From contig CAMMJA010000008.1 in NCBI GenBank assembly GCA_946497145.1, forward strand, positions 1-35,778: a DNA stretch of 35,778 bases, written 5' to 3'. A program made the position numbers and the translations under genes. The notes beneath the pieces are model-generated. The model was not told where the DNA came from. It was given only the letters and a program-made list of their open reading frames with translations, and did not search any database. The DNA is from an uncultured Mycoplasmatota bacterium. GTDB taxonomy: Bacteria > Bacillota_I > Bacilli_A > RF39 > UBA660. Of the stretch, positions 1 to 9,815 are shown piece by piece (within the stretch, counting starts at the first letter, position 1; every line of letters starts with the position of its first letter).

Positions 1-45
1 TATGCCCATTTACATATTACCCATCAAGCCAATATGTTCGATTAG
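1..45 (+). CDS. C-terminal end of a gene, probably ruvB (Holliday junction helicase), truncated by the window edge
   Basis: Fourteen codons are open from the left edge to TAG at 43-45 and read YAHLHITHQANMFD. Many RuvB proteins end in a short Y-x-H-L/F motif, and ruvB commonly lies just upstream of queA in Firmicutes. Both facts point to ruvB. The visible piece is too short for a secure call, so the gene symbol is left empty. Confidence 0.4.
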   Translation, partial: YAHLHITHQANMFD

Positions 46-57
46 GAAGTGAAAAAG

Positions 58-678
58 ATGAAATTATTATATGGTTCAAAAGAAGCATTATCACTTGATC
101 ATATTGTCGATGTCACGCAAACATACTGCATGGAACATATCGATCGTTTTCAGGAAAAAGATCTTACTCGCTTGTCCAGTTTAGCAGAACTTAAAAATTT
201 AAATGCAACAGGAAAACAACGATTTCAAGATTGTACGAGTATCATTGACAAGACGATGATGTTTTCAGAACTAAAGGTAGAAACCGTAACGGCACTAGCC
301 AGTTTACTTTTGTTAAAACAATCATCCATTATGAAACTAACGACCAAAGAGTTGGTCCATTTTGCGTGTTATTTGACAGAGCGACCATTGGAACTTTATC
401 CTAAGTTAGCCGTGCTTTTTGGAAAAAAAGAATTACTAGATGCGTTGTTTCAACGTAGCGATAACTATTTTGAACAACGTAGTATCTTTGCATATATGGA
501 AGATGAAAGCAATCGATTAAAAATTGATTGCCAAAACCATGAAGATGTTTTAAAATATCAAGAAGAAATGAAACAGTTTTTATTACAAAACGATTTATCT
601 ACGATATTGGAAAAGACCAACTATCAAAAAGAGTTGCGAGCAGTCCAAGATAGTTTAGAACAAATTATTATGAAATGA
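58..678 (+). CDS. Conserved-looking hypothetical protein (206 aa) between a probable ruvB and queA
   Basis: I do not recognise this protein. It is soluble by appearance, with no signal peptide or membrane segment, and is rich in Leu, Lys and Glu, suggesting a mostly helical cytoplasmic protein. ATG 58 is preferred because AGGAAG at 44-49 lies eight bases upstream. A GTG at 49 would sit inside that ribosome binding site. The gene starts 12 bases after the upstream stop, and its TGA (676-678) lies next to the queA ribosome binding site, so the three genes look co-transcribed. Codon use matches its neighbours. Function unknown. Confidence 0.7.
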   Translation: MKLLYGSKEALSLDHIVDVTQTYCMEHIDRFQEKDLTRLSSLAELKNLNATGKQRFQDCTSIIDKTMMFSELKVETVTALASLLLLKQSSIMKLTTKELVHFACYLTERPLELYPKLAVLFGKKELLDALFQRSDNYFEQRSIFAYMEDESNRLKIDCQNHEDVLKYQEEMKQFLLQNDLSTILEKTNYQKELRAVQDSLEQIIMK

Positions 679-686
679 GGCATAAC

Positions 687-1712
687 ATGAAAGTAGAAGA
701 GTTTGATTTTGATTTAAAAGAAGAATATATTGCGCAAACACCACTAGAACAAAGGGATCATTCTCGTCTTTTGGTTTTAGATAGAAAAACAGGTGAAATA
801 GAGCATCGTCATTTTACCGACATTTTAGAATATTTGAATGAAGGGGATACTTTGGTGTTAAATGATAGTAAAGTATTGCCTGCTCGTTTGATTGGAATGA
901 AAGAAGATACCCAAGCAACGATAGAAGTATTGTTATTAAAAAATGTAGAAAACGATGTTTGGGAAACTTTGGTGAAACCAGCAAGAAGAGTAAAAAAAGG
1001 AACGATGGTTACCTTTGGAAACGGAGAACTCAAAGCGCGTTGTATCGAAGAGTTGGAAGAAGGAATACGCAAGTTTGAATTTCTTTACGATGGAATTTTC
1101 TATGAAATATTAGATCATTTAGGAACGATGCCCCTTCCTCCTTATATTCATGAAAAATTAAAAGACCAAAATCGCTATCAAACGGTTTATGCCAAACAAG
1201 TGGGAAGTGCAGCAGCACCTACAGCCGGTTTACATTTCACGGAAGAACTTTTAGATAAAATTAAAAAAAAGGGTGTTCATATTGCTTATATTACTCTTCA
1301 CGTAGGACTTGGAACGTTTCGCCCTGTAAAAGTAGATACGGTAGAAGAACATCATATGCACCAAGAATATTATTGTATGACCAAGGAAGTAGCCGAGTTG
1401 TTAAATGAAACCAAAACCAAAGGACATCGTATCATCAGTGTCGGAACCACTTCTACTAGAACGTTAGAAACGATTATGGGAAAATATCATACGTTCAAAG
1501 CGTGTAGTGGTTGGACCGATATCTTTATTTATCCGGGTTACAAGTGGAAAGCCATCGACGGATTGATTACTAACTTTCATTTGCCTAAGTCGACGCTGAT
1601 TATGTTAGTTTCCTCTTTTGCAGGAAAAGAAAAAGTATTAAATGCTTATCAAGAAGCCATCAAACACAAGTATCGCTTTTTCTCGTTTGGCGACAGTATG
1701 TTTATCAAATAA
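687..1712 (+). CDS. queA: S-adenosylmethionine:tRNA ribosyltransferase-isomerase QueA
   Basis: QueA transfers and isomerises the ribosyl part of S-adenosylmethionine onto preQ1 in tRNA, giving epoxyqueuosine. The 342-residue product has the usual family length and the hallmark stretches [11 protein letters not shown] near residue 60, [10 protein letters not shown] near 175, [10 protein letters not shown] near 205, [10 protein letters not shown] near 250 and [20 protein letters not shown] near 290. ATG 687 follows GAGG by six bases and gives the family-typical start [10 protein letters not shown]. The in-frame ATG at 675 overlaps the upstream stop and is disfavoured. tgt lies about 0.6 kb downstream and queH about 31 kb downstream in the same window, consistent with queuosine synthesis. 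A bidirectional terminator follows. Confidence 0.96.
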   Translation: MKVEEFDFDLKEEYIAQTPLEQRDHSRLLVLDRKTGEIEHRHFTDILEYLNEGDTLVLNDSKVLPARLIGMKEDTQATIEVLLLKNVENDVWETLVKPARRVKKGTMVTFGNGELKARCIEELEEGIRKFEFLYDGIFYEILDHLGTMPLPPYIHEKLKDQNRYQTVYAKQVGSAAAPTAGLHFTEELLDKIKKKGVHIAYITLHVGLGTFRPVKVDTVEEHHMHQEYYCMTKEVAELLNETKTKGHRIISVGTTSTRTLETIMGKYHTFKACSGWTDIFIYPGYKWKAIDGLITNFHLPKSTLIMLVSSFAGKEKVLNAYQEAIKHKYRFFSFGDSMFIK

Positions 1713-1714
1713 AA

Positions 1715-1739
1715 AAAGAAATGAACGAATTCATTTCTT

Positions 1740-1740
<1 letters not shown>
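1715..1740. terminator. Bidirectional intrinsic terminator between queA and the convergent gene
   Basis: An 11-bp perfect stem, AAAGAAATGAA with TTCATTTCTTT, closes a four-base loop. The A-rich left flank and T-rich right flank supply a U-tract in each direction. It overlaps the stop codon of the minus-strand gene. Confidence 0.75.
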
Positions 1741-3453
<1,713 letters not shown>

Positions 3454-3456
<3 letters not shown>

Positions 3457-3840
3457 TAGAAAAAATTGGGGTTGATTGTCATTGGTTAGATATGCCGTGT
3501 TGGAAGTCGTTGTTCCCGCTTGTTTTGATGTAGATGTGTTACTAGTTTCTTTTGGCTCGTCATCATCTTCTTTGATGGCACCCATGATGCGAAACATTGT
3601 TTTGGCATTGTTCCAAATTGGTCTGATTTGGTAGAATATAGGAATGGCTTGATTCACAACGTTTAGTGTTTTTTGGGTATTAGAAAGAAAGTCACTCCAA
3701 TTGAATTTAGGTTTAGGATAGCCAAATGATCCCATGCTGGAACTACGCCGAAATAGTCCCCGAAGTCCACCTCCTCGATTCATACGAGGAGCAAAAGTTT
3801 GATATCCCTGATAAGGGTAGTAATTGTAATTATTGTACAT
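3454..3840 (-). CDS. YqfQ/VrrA-like protein
   Basis: The 128-residue product begins with a Tyr/Asn-rich segment and then a Gly/Arg stretch (RGGGLRGLFRR, about 21-32). The core near 50-90 resembles the YqfQ (VrrA) family, in which a 'GGLRGL' stretch precedes a helical segment reading roughly LSNTQKTLNVVNQAIPIFYQ. The C-terminal 40 residues are a low-complexity Ser/Thr/Asn tail. YqfQ proteins are found in spore-forming Bacilli and their biochemical role is unknown. ATG 3840 follows GAGGTGGG. The gene is monocistronic and convergent with tgt. The family call rests on pattern recognition only. Confidence 0.68.
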
Positions 3841-3861
3841 GTTAGCCCACCTCTTTACTAT

Positions 3862-3890
3862 TACTATATGATAAAAATGTAATTTGTGAA
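3862..3890 (-). promoter_or_regulatory. Candidate promoter of the yqfQ-like gene, possibly for a mother-cell sigma factor
   Basis: On the minus strand TTCACA (3885-3890), 16 bases and TATAGT (3863-3868) make a modest SigA-like promoter. The same place reads CATATAGTA (3862-3870), which fits the CATAnnnTA form of sigma-K-type -10 elements. The sequence alone cannot decide between them. Confidence 0.35.
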
Positions 3891-3919
3891 CGAATTGAGG
3901 GAAAAAAACTTTAAAATCA

Positions 3920-3948
3920 TTTCCAAACTTATTGGATTATGTTATAAT
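3920..3948 (+). promoter_or_regulatory. Promoter for the pilC-pilD pair
   Basis: TTTCCA (3920-3925), a 17-base spacer and a perfect extended -10 TGTTATAAT (3940-3948). It lies 29 bases before the pilC-type start. Confidence 0.6.
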
Positions 3949-3976
3949 TCAAATAGAATAGGAAGAGGGTGAAACG

Positions 3977-5437
3977 ATGGAAACATTCTTACAACCGTTT
4001 ATTTGGATTTATCATTTTGTAAGAGCCGTTTTTCTTTTGCCCGCTAAAATATTAAATTATGCTTATACAGGCGTCTTAGCCATCATAGATCACTTTACGC
4101 ATAAAAATCGTATTCAAATGCGCCTAGAAGAACAAGAAAAAGATGCTGAAGTAGAAGAAAAAATAGAAGATATGATTCCTTCTGAGATTATCAGTATCAG
4201 CCCAAATCGCTCTGTTATGCCACTGGAAAAGAAAATTTCTTTTCGCTATGTGGTTAAAAATGATGCTGGACAGACGATCAAAAGTATTTTTGATGCTTAT
4301 AGTCAAGAAGAAGTATACAATTTCTTGACGAACGAAGGATACCAGGTAGTAAGTATCAAACCACGAAAACCATACGATATCGAACTATTTGGAAGTGGTC
4401 GTATGAGGCCAGGGGACCTTTCGTTTGCCTTAACACAATTATCAACTTATATTAAAGCAGGTATTCCTTTGATCGATTCGGTTCGCATTCTTGCCAAACA
4501 ATCTACCAAACCAGAAAAAAGAAGAATTTATGAGAAAATTGTCTATGAACTACTAACCGGGGAAAATTTTAGTACTGCCTTAGAAAAACAAGGGAAAACG
4601 TTTCCAAAGTTGTTGGTTAACATGATTAAAACATCTGAAATGACAGGAGATTTGGCCAATACTCTAGATGATATGGCCGATTATTATACGTCTATTGATC
4701 AAACACGAAAACAAATGATCAGTGCGATGACGTATCCTGCGATTATTTTTGTTATGGCGATTGGTGTAATTGCGTTTATCTTGATGTTCGTCGTACCAAA
4801 ATTTATCGAAATGTTTGAAGAACAAGATGCGCCACTTCCTTGGATCACCAAGTTTGTCATCAATGCGAGCAATTTCTTGAAGTACAATTATTACTGGCTC
4901 ATTTTGGCTCTTGGTGTGTTTATCTTTGTCTTTTACATGCTTTATAAAAATGTCACCGGCTTTAAAAAAGCCGTGCAGACAATGACCATGCATATTCCTA
5001 TTGTTGGAAATATCATCATTTATAACGAAGTGACAACCTTTACAAAGACGTTTGCTTCTCTTCTTAATCATAGTGTTTTTATTACGGATAGTATGACGAT
5101 TTTATCTCAACTTACCAACAACGAAGTATATAAGAAAATCATCAATCGCTCTTTGGTAAACTTAAGTAAGGGGTCTAAAATTTCGGAGGCATTTAAAGGT
5201 CAATGGGCGTTTCCAGTGGTTGCTTACGAAATGTTGGTGACAGGAGAAAATACCGGACAACTTGGTTTAATGATGGAAAAAGTTTCCGAACACTATCAGA
5301 ACCTTCATAAAAATGCAGTAAACCAACTAAAAAGTTTGATCGAACCAATTATGATTGGGTTGTTGGCTGTTATTGTCGGTGGTATCATTTTATCGATTAT
5401 CATTCCAATGTTCTCGCTATATAGTGAGATACAGTAG
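3977..5437 (+). CDS. Type IV pilus / type II secretion inner-membrane platform protein (PilC/GspF family) with N-terminal extension
   Basis: Platform proteins of this family organise the assembly ATPase and pilins in the membrane during pilus or pseudopilus assembly. The 486-residue product has a standard N-terminal domain (FRYVVKNDAGQTIKSIFDAY at about 90-108). Two T2SSF repeats follow at about 150-270 and 350-480. Hydrophobic helices lie near 248-272, 303-322 and at the extreme C-terminus (IGLLAVIVGGIILSIIIPMF). Unusually, about 85 residues precede the first domain, including a hydrophobic helix at about 8-40 and an acidic coil. It is followed 15 bases later by a prepilin peptidase gene. 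No assembly ATPase or pilin gene is in the window, so whether this serves competence or pili is open. Confidence 0.9.
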   Translation: METFLQPFIWIYHFVRAVFLLPAKILNYAYTGVLAIIDHFTHKNRIQMRLEEQEKDAEVEEKIEDMIPSEIISISPNRSVMPLEKKISFRYVVKNDAGQTIKSIFDAYSQEEVYNFLTNEGYQVVSIKPRKPYDIELFGSGRMRPGDLSFALTQLSTYIKAGIPLIDSVRILAKQSTKPEKRRIYEKIVYELLTGENFSTALEKQGKTFPKLLVNMIKTSEMTGDLANTLDDMADYYTSIDQTRKQMISAMTYPAIIFVMAIGVIAFILMFVVPKFIEMFEEQDAPLPWITKFVINASNFLKYNYYWLILALGVFIFVFYMLYKNVTGFKKAVQTMTMHIPIVGNIIIYNEVTTFTKTFASLLNHSVFITDSMTILSQLTNNEVYKKIINRSLVNLSKGSKISEAFKGQWAFPVVAYEMLVTGENTGQLGLMMEKVSEHYQNLHKNAVNQLKSLIEPIMIGLLAVIVGGIILSIIIPMFSLYSEIQ

Positions 5438-5452
5438 TAATAGGGGGAAGTT

Positions 5453-6217
5453 ATGGAAATTGTTTATTACATTATCTTTTTCGTCCTAGGAACCATACTT
5501 GGTTCTTTTTACCATGTTGTTGGAATGCGCTTAGCCAAAGGAGAAAGTATCCATTATCCTGGATCTCATTGTGATCAGTGTAATCACCCACTCAAAACAA
5601 GAGATTTGGTCCCTCTTTTTTCCTATTTATTTCAAAGAGGAAAATGTCGATATTGTCATGCTAAAATATCCTATCTACATCCCATAATAGAAGCATCAAC
5701 CGGTTTATTATTTTTGATTGCGTACTATTCGTTTGGCTTTAGTTGGGATCTGTTGCTTGCTTTGGGAATCATTTCTTTATTGGTTATCGTGATCGTGAGT
5801 GATTTGAGTTATTTGATCATTCCTGATGAAGTCGTGTTGTTCTTTGCCGTTTACTTTTTACTTGTTGAATTTTTAAAAGGTGGCATCTCTCAATTTCTTC
5901 TTTCTTTAGGGAGTGGTGTGTTTTTATTCCTTGTCATGTATGAACTCATGCTTTTGGGTAACTTCTTGTTTAAAAAAGAAAGTTTGGGTGGAGGAGACAT
6001 CAAGTTAATGTTTTTAGTAGGAATTGTACTAGAACCATTTTTGGGCTTAGTGAATATTTTTCTAGCCAGTGTCTTTGCCTTGCCAGTGTCTTTATTTCTT
6101 TATCGAGAAAAAGAAGAAACTATCATTCCTTTTGGACCATTTTTACTACTTGCCTTCTTACTTTTGTTTTTTATGAAAATCGATCAAGAAACGATATTAT
6201 CTTGGTTTAAATTTTGA
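5453..6217 (+). CDS. Prepilin leader peptidase / N-methyltransferase (PilD/ComC family)
   Basis: This polytopic membrane aspartyl protease cleaves type IV prepilin signal peptides and methylates the new N-terminus. The 254-residue product has the zinc-binding cytoplasmic loop with Cys40, Cys43, Cys65 and Cys68 (C-x2-C...C-x2-C). The two catalytic aspartate sites are VSDLSYLIIPDE (Asp117) and GGGDIK (Asp182). The remainder is hydrophobic helices. RBS GGGGGAAG lies just before ATG 5453, and the gene is in an operon with the pilC-type gene. It may be named comC in competence operons or pilD in pilus operons. The sequence does not choose between them. Confidence 0.93.
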   Translation: MEIVYYIIFFVLGTILGSFYHVVGMRLAKGESIHYPGSHCDQCNHPLKTRDLVPLFSYLFQRGKCRYCHAKISYLHPIIEASTGLLFLIAYYSFGFSWDLLLALGIISLLVIVIVSDLSYLIIPDEVVLFFAVYFLLVEFLKGGISQFLLSLGSGVFLFLVMYELMLLGNFLFKKESLGGGDIKLMFLVGIVLEPFLGLVNIFLASVFALPVSLFLYREKEETIIPFGPFLLLAFLLLFFMKIDQETILSWFKF

Positions 6218-6238
6218 AACTATGGTTTCTTTTTTTTT
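6216..6238 (+). terminator. Probable terminator after the prepilin peptidase gene
   Basis: A short GAAAC/GTTTC stem with loop TATG is followed by nine T residues. The stem is only five pairs, so efficiency is uncertain. Confidence 0.5.
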
Positions 6239-6271
6239 CATTTTATGATACTTTGGTAATAGGTGATACAT

Positions 6272-7579
6272 ATGAACAAAAACATGACTATTTTACCTGC
6301 AGATACTTACACAGTCGTAAACAAAACAACCTTGACTGATGTCGATAAAAAATTAATTACGATGCTTTATCAGCCAATTATTGGTTATACGGCTGTCAGT
6401 TTGTATTTTACTTTATTGGATGATTTAGATAAGAAAGAACTGATGAGTGAAGATGTAACACACCACCATTTAATGGCTACGATGCAGTTAAAACTAGATG
6501 ATATTGTCATTGCACGAAAAAAGTTAGAAGCCGTTGGTTTGTTAAAAACTTATTGGAAACAAGATCATGTCAATAATTATGTTTATTTGATTTATTCTCC
6601 TCTTTCGGCTGCAGAATTTCTGAACCATCCTATTTTAAATGTCGTACTATACAATAATTTAGGAAAAAAAGAGTATGATCGAATCGTAAGTTACTATAAA
6701 GTTCCTAGGATCAATTTAAAAGAATATATGGACATCACATCTCATTTTGATCAAGTATTTACGCCAGTTGCTGGTACTATTTTAGAAGAAAATGATCATA
6801 TTGTAGAAAAACAAGAAGGCAAGATTACTTTAGCAAAGCAACTAGACTTTAATTTGTTGATTTCAAGTATTCCTAAAAATATGATTAACGAACGTTGTTT
6901 TACAAACGATGTTAAGAATTTGATTCAAAATCTAGCGTATGTCTATCATATTGATGACTTGAATATGCAAGGGCTAATTCGCAATAGTTTGAACGAAAAG
7001 GGTTTGATAGATAAAACAGAACTTAGAAAAAGTTGCCGCAACTTCTATCAATTTGAAAATAGTGGTAAACTTCCTACCTTGATTTATACCAAACAACCAG
7101 AATATTTAAGACAGCCAGTTGGAGATCAGTCAAATTGGGCTAAGATGGTCTATACGTTCGAGACGGTGACGCCTTACGATTATTTACGAAGTAAATATAA
7201 AGGAGCAGAACCAACGGCACGGGATTTGAAGTTGATCGAAAGTTTATTGGTTGATCAACAGATGAAACCGGGAGTAGTCAATGTTTTAATTTCTTATGTG
7301 TTGAAGATTAACAATCAAAAATTAAATAAGAATTATGTGGAAACCATTGCGGGGCAGTGGAAACGACTAAACATCGAAACAGTAGAAGAAGCCATGAAGA
7401 TTTCTGAAAAAGAACACAAAAAGATCAAAAAAATGATGAATAAACATTCTAGTAAACCGACCCGTACAGCCAAAGAAGAAAAACTCCCTGCTTGGTTTGA
7501 TCAAGAAATTAAGAATGAAGAAGTAAGTCAAGAAGAAGAACAAGAATTAGAAGATATTTTGAAAGAATTTGCATCTTAG
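6272..7579 (+). CDS. dnaB: Replication initiation and membrane attachment protein DnaB (Firmicute type)
   Basis: In Bacillus, this DnaB (not the helicase) works with DnaD and DnaI to load the replicative helicase at oriC and at restart sites. The 435-residue product has an N-terminal winged-helix-like region (about 20-110) and a central helical region. Near 300-380 it carries a C-terminal DnaB/DnaD-superfamily domain containing YVETIAGQW, the diagnostic Y-x3-I-x3-W motif. The tail is acidic. ATG 6272 is chosen over an in-frame GTG at 6263 because the GTG lies within the AGGTG ribosome binding site. In Bacillus, dnaI follows directly. Here an anchored exported protein follows instead. Confidence 0.88.
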   Translation: MNKNMTILPADTYTVVNKTTLTDVDKKLITMLYQPIIGYTAVSLYFTLLDDLDKKELMSEDVTHHHLMATMQLKLDDIVIARKKLEAVGLLKTYWKQDHVNNYVYLIYSPLSAAEFLNHPILNVVLYNNLGKKEYDRIVSYYKVPRINLKEYMDITSHFDQVFTPVAGTILEENDHIVEKQEGKITLAKQLDFNLLISSIPKNMINERCFTNDVKNLIQNLAYVYHIDDLNMQGLIRNSLNEKGLIDKTELRKSCRNFYQFENSGKLPTLIYTKQPEYLRQPVGDQSNWAKMVYTFETVTPYDYLRSKYKGAEPTARDLKLIESLLVDQQMKPGVVNVLISYVLKINNQKLNKNYVETIAGQWKRLNIETVEEAMKISEKEHKKIKKMMNKHSSKPTRTAKEEKLPAWFDQEIKNEEVSQEEEQELEDILKEFAS

Positions 7580-7597
7580 TTGTAATTGTGATATAAT
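7569..7597 (+). promoter_or_regulatory. Promoter for the anchored exported protein gene
   Basis: Extended -10 TGATATAAT (7589-7597) with a partial -35 TTGCAT (7569-7574) at 17-base spacing. The -35 overlaps the end of dnaB. Confidence 0.55.
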
Positions 7598-7653
7598 ATG
7601 CGGCATAAAACCAAGAGAAAAAGCCCATAATAGGGAAAAGGGAGGAATTTCTC

Positions 7654-8223
7654 ATGGATGCAAATGTCAAAAAAGAAATTATATCGCGTTTGATTTCTAT
7701 TGCGACTACACTTACTTTTTTAATTGTCGTAACTTGGTTTTGGTTCGGTCCAAGAATAGAGATGACAGAAGCCAAAGCCGATATGTCTTCATCGATTGCG
7801 CAGGTGAGCAATTTGGAGTTTATAGACTTAAGCAAAGGGATTCGATTAGAAAATGCGTATCCTGTTCCTGATAGCATTGGTCAAGCAATGGAGCCGTATC
7901 GTTTTCAAGTAATCAATCATGATCAGAAAGAATCGACGTTTACCATCGCTTTTGTCAATGATTTATTGGAAATAGAAAAAGATAACTGCAAGATTCTTGC
8001 GAATAATTATTTGAGATACACCATTCAAAAAAATGAACAAGAACAAACGCCAGTACGCAATTTAGCACTAGATGGAAGCATGTATCAAGATACGCTAAAG
8101 TCAGGTGAAAGCGCAACTTATGAACTAAGATTTTGGATTGATCAAAATGCTGGAAACGAAATTATGAATACCCATTTTCATGCTAAAGTTTCTTTGCTTC
8201 AAGAAGTACAATCTGCATCTTAA
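7654..8223 (+). CDS. Membrane-anchored exported protein of unknown function (189 aa)
   Basis: I do not recognise a family. Residues 12-32 form one hydrophobic helix after a short charged N-terminus. With no clear cleavage site, the protein is probably anchored with about 155 residues outside. The outer part has alternating polar/hydrophobic segments and ends with motifs such as LKSGESATYELRFWI, reminiscent of a beta-sandwich. RBS GGGAGG at 7640-7645 precedes ATG 7654. It has its own promoter and so is probably transcribed separately from dnaB. A LexA-like box and another promoter follow its stop. Confidence 0.75.
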   Translation: MDANVKKEIISRLISIATTLTFLIVVTWFWFGPRIEMTEAKADMSSSIAQVSNLEFIDLSKGIRLENAYPVPDSIGQAMEPYRFQVINHDQKESTFTIAFVNDLLEIEKDNCKILANNYLRYTIQKNEQEQTPVRNLALDGSMYQDTLKSGESATYELRFWIDQNAGNEIMNTHFHAKVSLLQEVQSAS

Positions 8224-8226
8224 TTT

Positions 8227-8240
8227 AGAACAATCGTTCT
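8227..8240. promoter_or_regulatory. Candidate LexA/DinR box upstream of the HD-domain gene
   Basis: AGAACAATCGTTCT contains GAAC-N4-GTTC, the core of the Bacillus LexA (DinR) operator, ending one base before the -35 hexamer at 8242. It could also be a small stem-loop ending the upstream transcript, but no T-run follows. By base composition, such an 8-base pattern could occur by chance roughly once in every few windows of this size. Confidence 0.35.
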
Positions 8241-8241
8241 A

Positions 8242-8270
8242 TTGAAATGTGTAAAAATATGTGATATCAT
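8242..8270 (+). promoter_or_regulatory. Promoter for the HD-domain gene
   Basis: TTGAAA (8242-8247), 17 bases and extended -10 TGATATCAT (8262-8270). A second -10-like TATAAT lies at 8345-8350, close to the gene, but without a convincing -35. Confidence 0.6.
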
Positions 8271-8374
8271 TCAAATTATGCTAAAAGAGTTAGAAAAAAG
8301 ATAAAAAATAGGATATTTCTATACTAAGATAGTAAAAAAAGAGATATAATGTAATGTAACGTAGAGGTGAAACA

Positions 8375-8875
8375 ATGAATTTTGATATAAAATATCAAGA
8401 TAGAGAATATCAGTCGATTATTCAACCTATCTTGGAAACGGAGGACTTTCACAAAACCAAAGATATTATGCATCATGGTGTGAACCGTTTTGATCATTCG
8501 GTAAGAGTATCGTATTATTCTTATAAAATTTCTAAACTATTTCGTTTGAATTATCAAGATACCGCAAGAGGCGGACTACTTCATGATTTCTTTTTAGAAA
8601 ATAATGAAAAGGGAAAGTTATCTACTTTGATCAATCATCCCAAGGATGCTTTAGATAATTCACGTAAGTATTTTGATCTATCTGATATGGAAGAAGATAT
8701 TATACGAACGCACATGTTTCCTATCAATGCTAAACCACCAAAGTACTTAGAATCATGGATTGTCGATTTAGTAGATAATGTTGCAAGTGTTTATGAAAGA
8801 TGTTCGACGATGAGTAAGCAATTATCTACTGGAATGAATTTTTTGCTTCTTATTATGATCAATTGGCTCAGATAA
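8375..8875 (+). CDS. HD-domain protein, putative metal-dependent phosphohydrolase (166 aa)
   Basis: HD-domain enzymes hydrolyse phosphate esters of nucleotides or other small molecules. The metal-binding set is visible as DHSVRV (His41), GGLLHDFF (His70-Asp71), IIRTHMFPI near residue 107 and WIVDLVDNVAS near 130. That is consistent with a single compact HD domain filling the protein. The C-terminus is a short hydrophobic helix (MNFLLLIMINWLR) that could lie at the membrane. RBS GAGGTGA precedes ATG 8375. The substrate cannot be told from sequence. The possible LexA box at 8227-8240 would make it DNA-damage responsive if real. Confidence 0.8.
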   Translation: MNFDIKYQDREYQSIIQPILETEDFHKTKDIMHHGVNRFDHSVRVSYYSYKISKLFRLNYQDTARGGLLHDFFLENNEKGKLSTLINHPKDALDNSRKYFDLSDMEEDIIRTHMFPINAKPPKYLESWIVDLVDNVASVYERCSTMSKQLSTGMNFLLLIMINWLR

Positions 8876-8891
8876 TGGGCTTTTTCTTTTG

Positions 8892-8920
8892 TTTACATCT
8901 GTTTTTATTTAAGATATAAT
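8892..8920 (+). promoter_or_regulatory. Promoter for the membrane protein at 8939
   Basis: TTTACA (8892-8897), a 17-base spacer and perfect -10 TATAAT (8915-8920). The start codon is only 19 bases after the -10, so the leader is very short. Confidence 0.72.
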
Positions 8921-8938
8921 AAAAGTGGATGTGATAGT

Positions 8939-9661
8939 ATGGCGAACAAAAAGAAAAGAAATTGGAAAAATATTTTTGTGAAATATGTTTTTATCAGTTT
9001 TTTAATTCCGTTGATCTTTTTGATTTATCGTATGATGACTGCGCCTAGCACCATTCCAGAAGGAGTAGAGTACGTAGGTCGTTTGAAAAGCGATTATGTT
9101 TTAATGTTTCTCCAGTGCTTATTGGGAATCTTTGCCATGTTACTTCCTGGTATTCTTTCTAAAAAATTTAAGTTGGTGATTCCTAGTAACATGTACTTTG
9201 TTTTTATCGTTTTCTTATATTGTGCAATCTTTTTAGGTGAAGTAAGAAATTTTTACTATGTAATTCCATATTGGGATACTATTTTACATACGTTCAGTGG
9301 AGCAATGTTGGGTGCACTTGGCTTTTCTTTTATTGTTTTGCTGAATAATGATCAAAATATTTCAATGCATTTATCGCCTTTGTTTGTTGCAATCTTTGCT
9401 TTCTGTTTTGCGGTAACCTTAGGTGCATTTTGGGAAATTTATGAATTTACTTTCGATGGAATATTGGGCTTAAACATGCAGAAGTTTGCTTTGGAAGATG
9501 GTACAAAGTTGGTAGGGCGTCTTGCTCTTAGTGACACGATGAAAGATATCATCGTAGATTGCCTGGGTGCTTTGTTTATGTCGATCATCGGTTATATTTC
9601 TCTAAAATATAAAAAGGGCTGGCTTGATTCCTTTACCATTCGCAGTAAAAAAGAAGGATAA
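8939..9661 (+). CDS. Polytopic membrane protein, DUF2238/YjdF-like (240 aa)
   Basis: About six hydrophobic helices fill the protein. Conserved-looking polar residues sit near helix ends: WDTILHTFSGA at about 118-128 (Asp, His), GAFWEIYEF at about 160-170 (Trp, Glu, Glu) and DTMKDIIVDCLGA near 198-210. This pattern resembles the DUF2238/YjdF group of integral membrane proteins, whose function is unknown. A basic N-terminus (KKKRNWK) sets the start inside the cytoplasm. The ribosome binding site before ATG 8939 is poor and the leader is short. Family call by pattern only. Confidence 0.7.
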   Translation: MANKKKRNWKNIFVKYVFISFLIPLIFLIYRMMTAPSTIPEGVEYVGRLKSDYVLMFLQCLLGIFAMLLPGILSKKFKLVIPSNMYFVFIVFLYCAIFLGEVRNFYYVIPYWDTILHTFSGAMLGALGFSFIVLLNNDQNISMHLSPLFVAIFAFCFAVTLGAFWEIYEFTFDGILGLNMQKFALEDGTKLVGRLALSDTMKDIIVDCLGALFMSIIGYISLKYKKGWLDSFTIRSKKEG

Positions 9662-9670
9662 TATCCTTTT
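9654..9670 (+). terminator. Short terminator after the membrane protein gene
   Basis: AAGGAT/ATCCTT stem with loop AAT, followed by TTCTTATC. It overlaps the TAA stop and ends eight bases before a tRNA gene. Confidence 0.5.
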
Positions 9671-9677
9671 CTTATCT

Positions 9678-9752
9678 GTCCTCGTAACATAATGGATAGT
9701 GTAATTCCCTCCTAAGGAATAAATGTAGGTTCAATTCCTACCGGGGACACCA
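9678..9752 (+). tRNA. tRNA-Arg (anticodon CCT)
   Basis: The cloverleaf reads clearly. Acceptor stem GTCCTCG pairs with CGGGGAC (one G-U), followed by discriminator A and encoded CCA (9750-9752). The anticodon stem ATTCC/GGAAT encloses loop CTCCTAA with anticodon CCT, reading AGG. The T arm is GTAGG-TTCAATT-CCTAC. It closely resembles the tRNA-Arg(CCG) at 12431. Confidence 0.95.
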
Positions 9753-9815
9753 TTTATGATGCAAAGAAGTAGAGAGAATCTACTTTTTCTATAATAGTTT
9801 AAAAGGAGTGAGTGA

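Noticed and set aside
4664-5071. Long open frames antisense to the pilC-type gene
   Set aside because: They have no ribosome binding site and lie wholly inside a strong gene. They look like shadows of its codon pattern.
8278-8304. Eight-codon frame (MLKELEKR) in the HD-gene leader, considered as a leader peptide
   Set aside because: It lacks a ribosome binding site, begins right at the predicted transcript start, and no attenuator follows.
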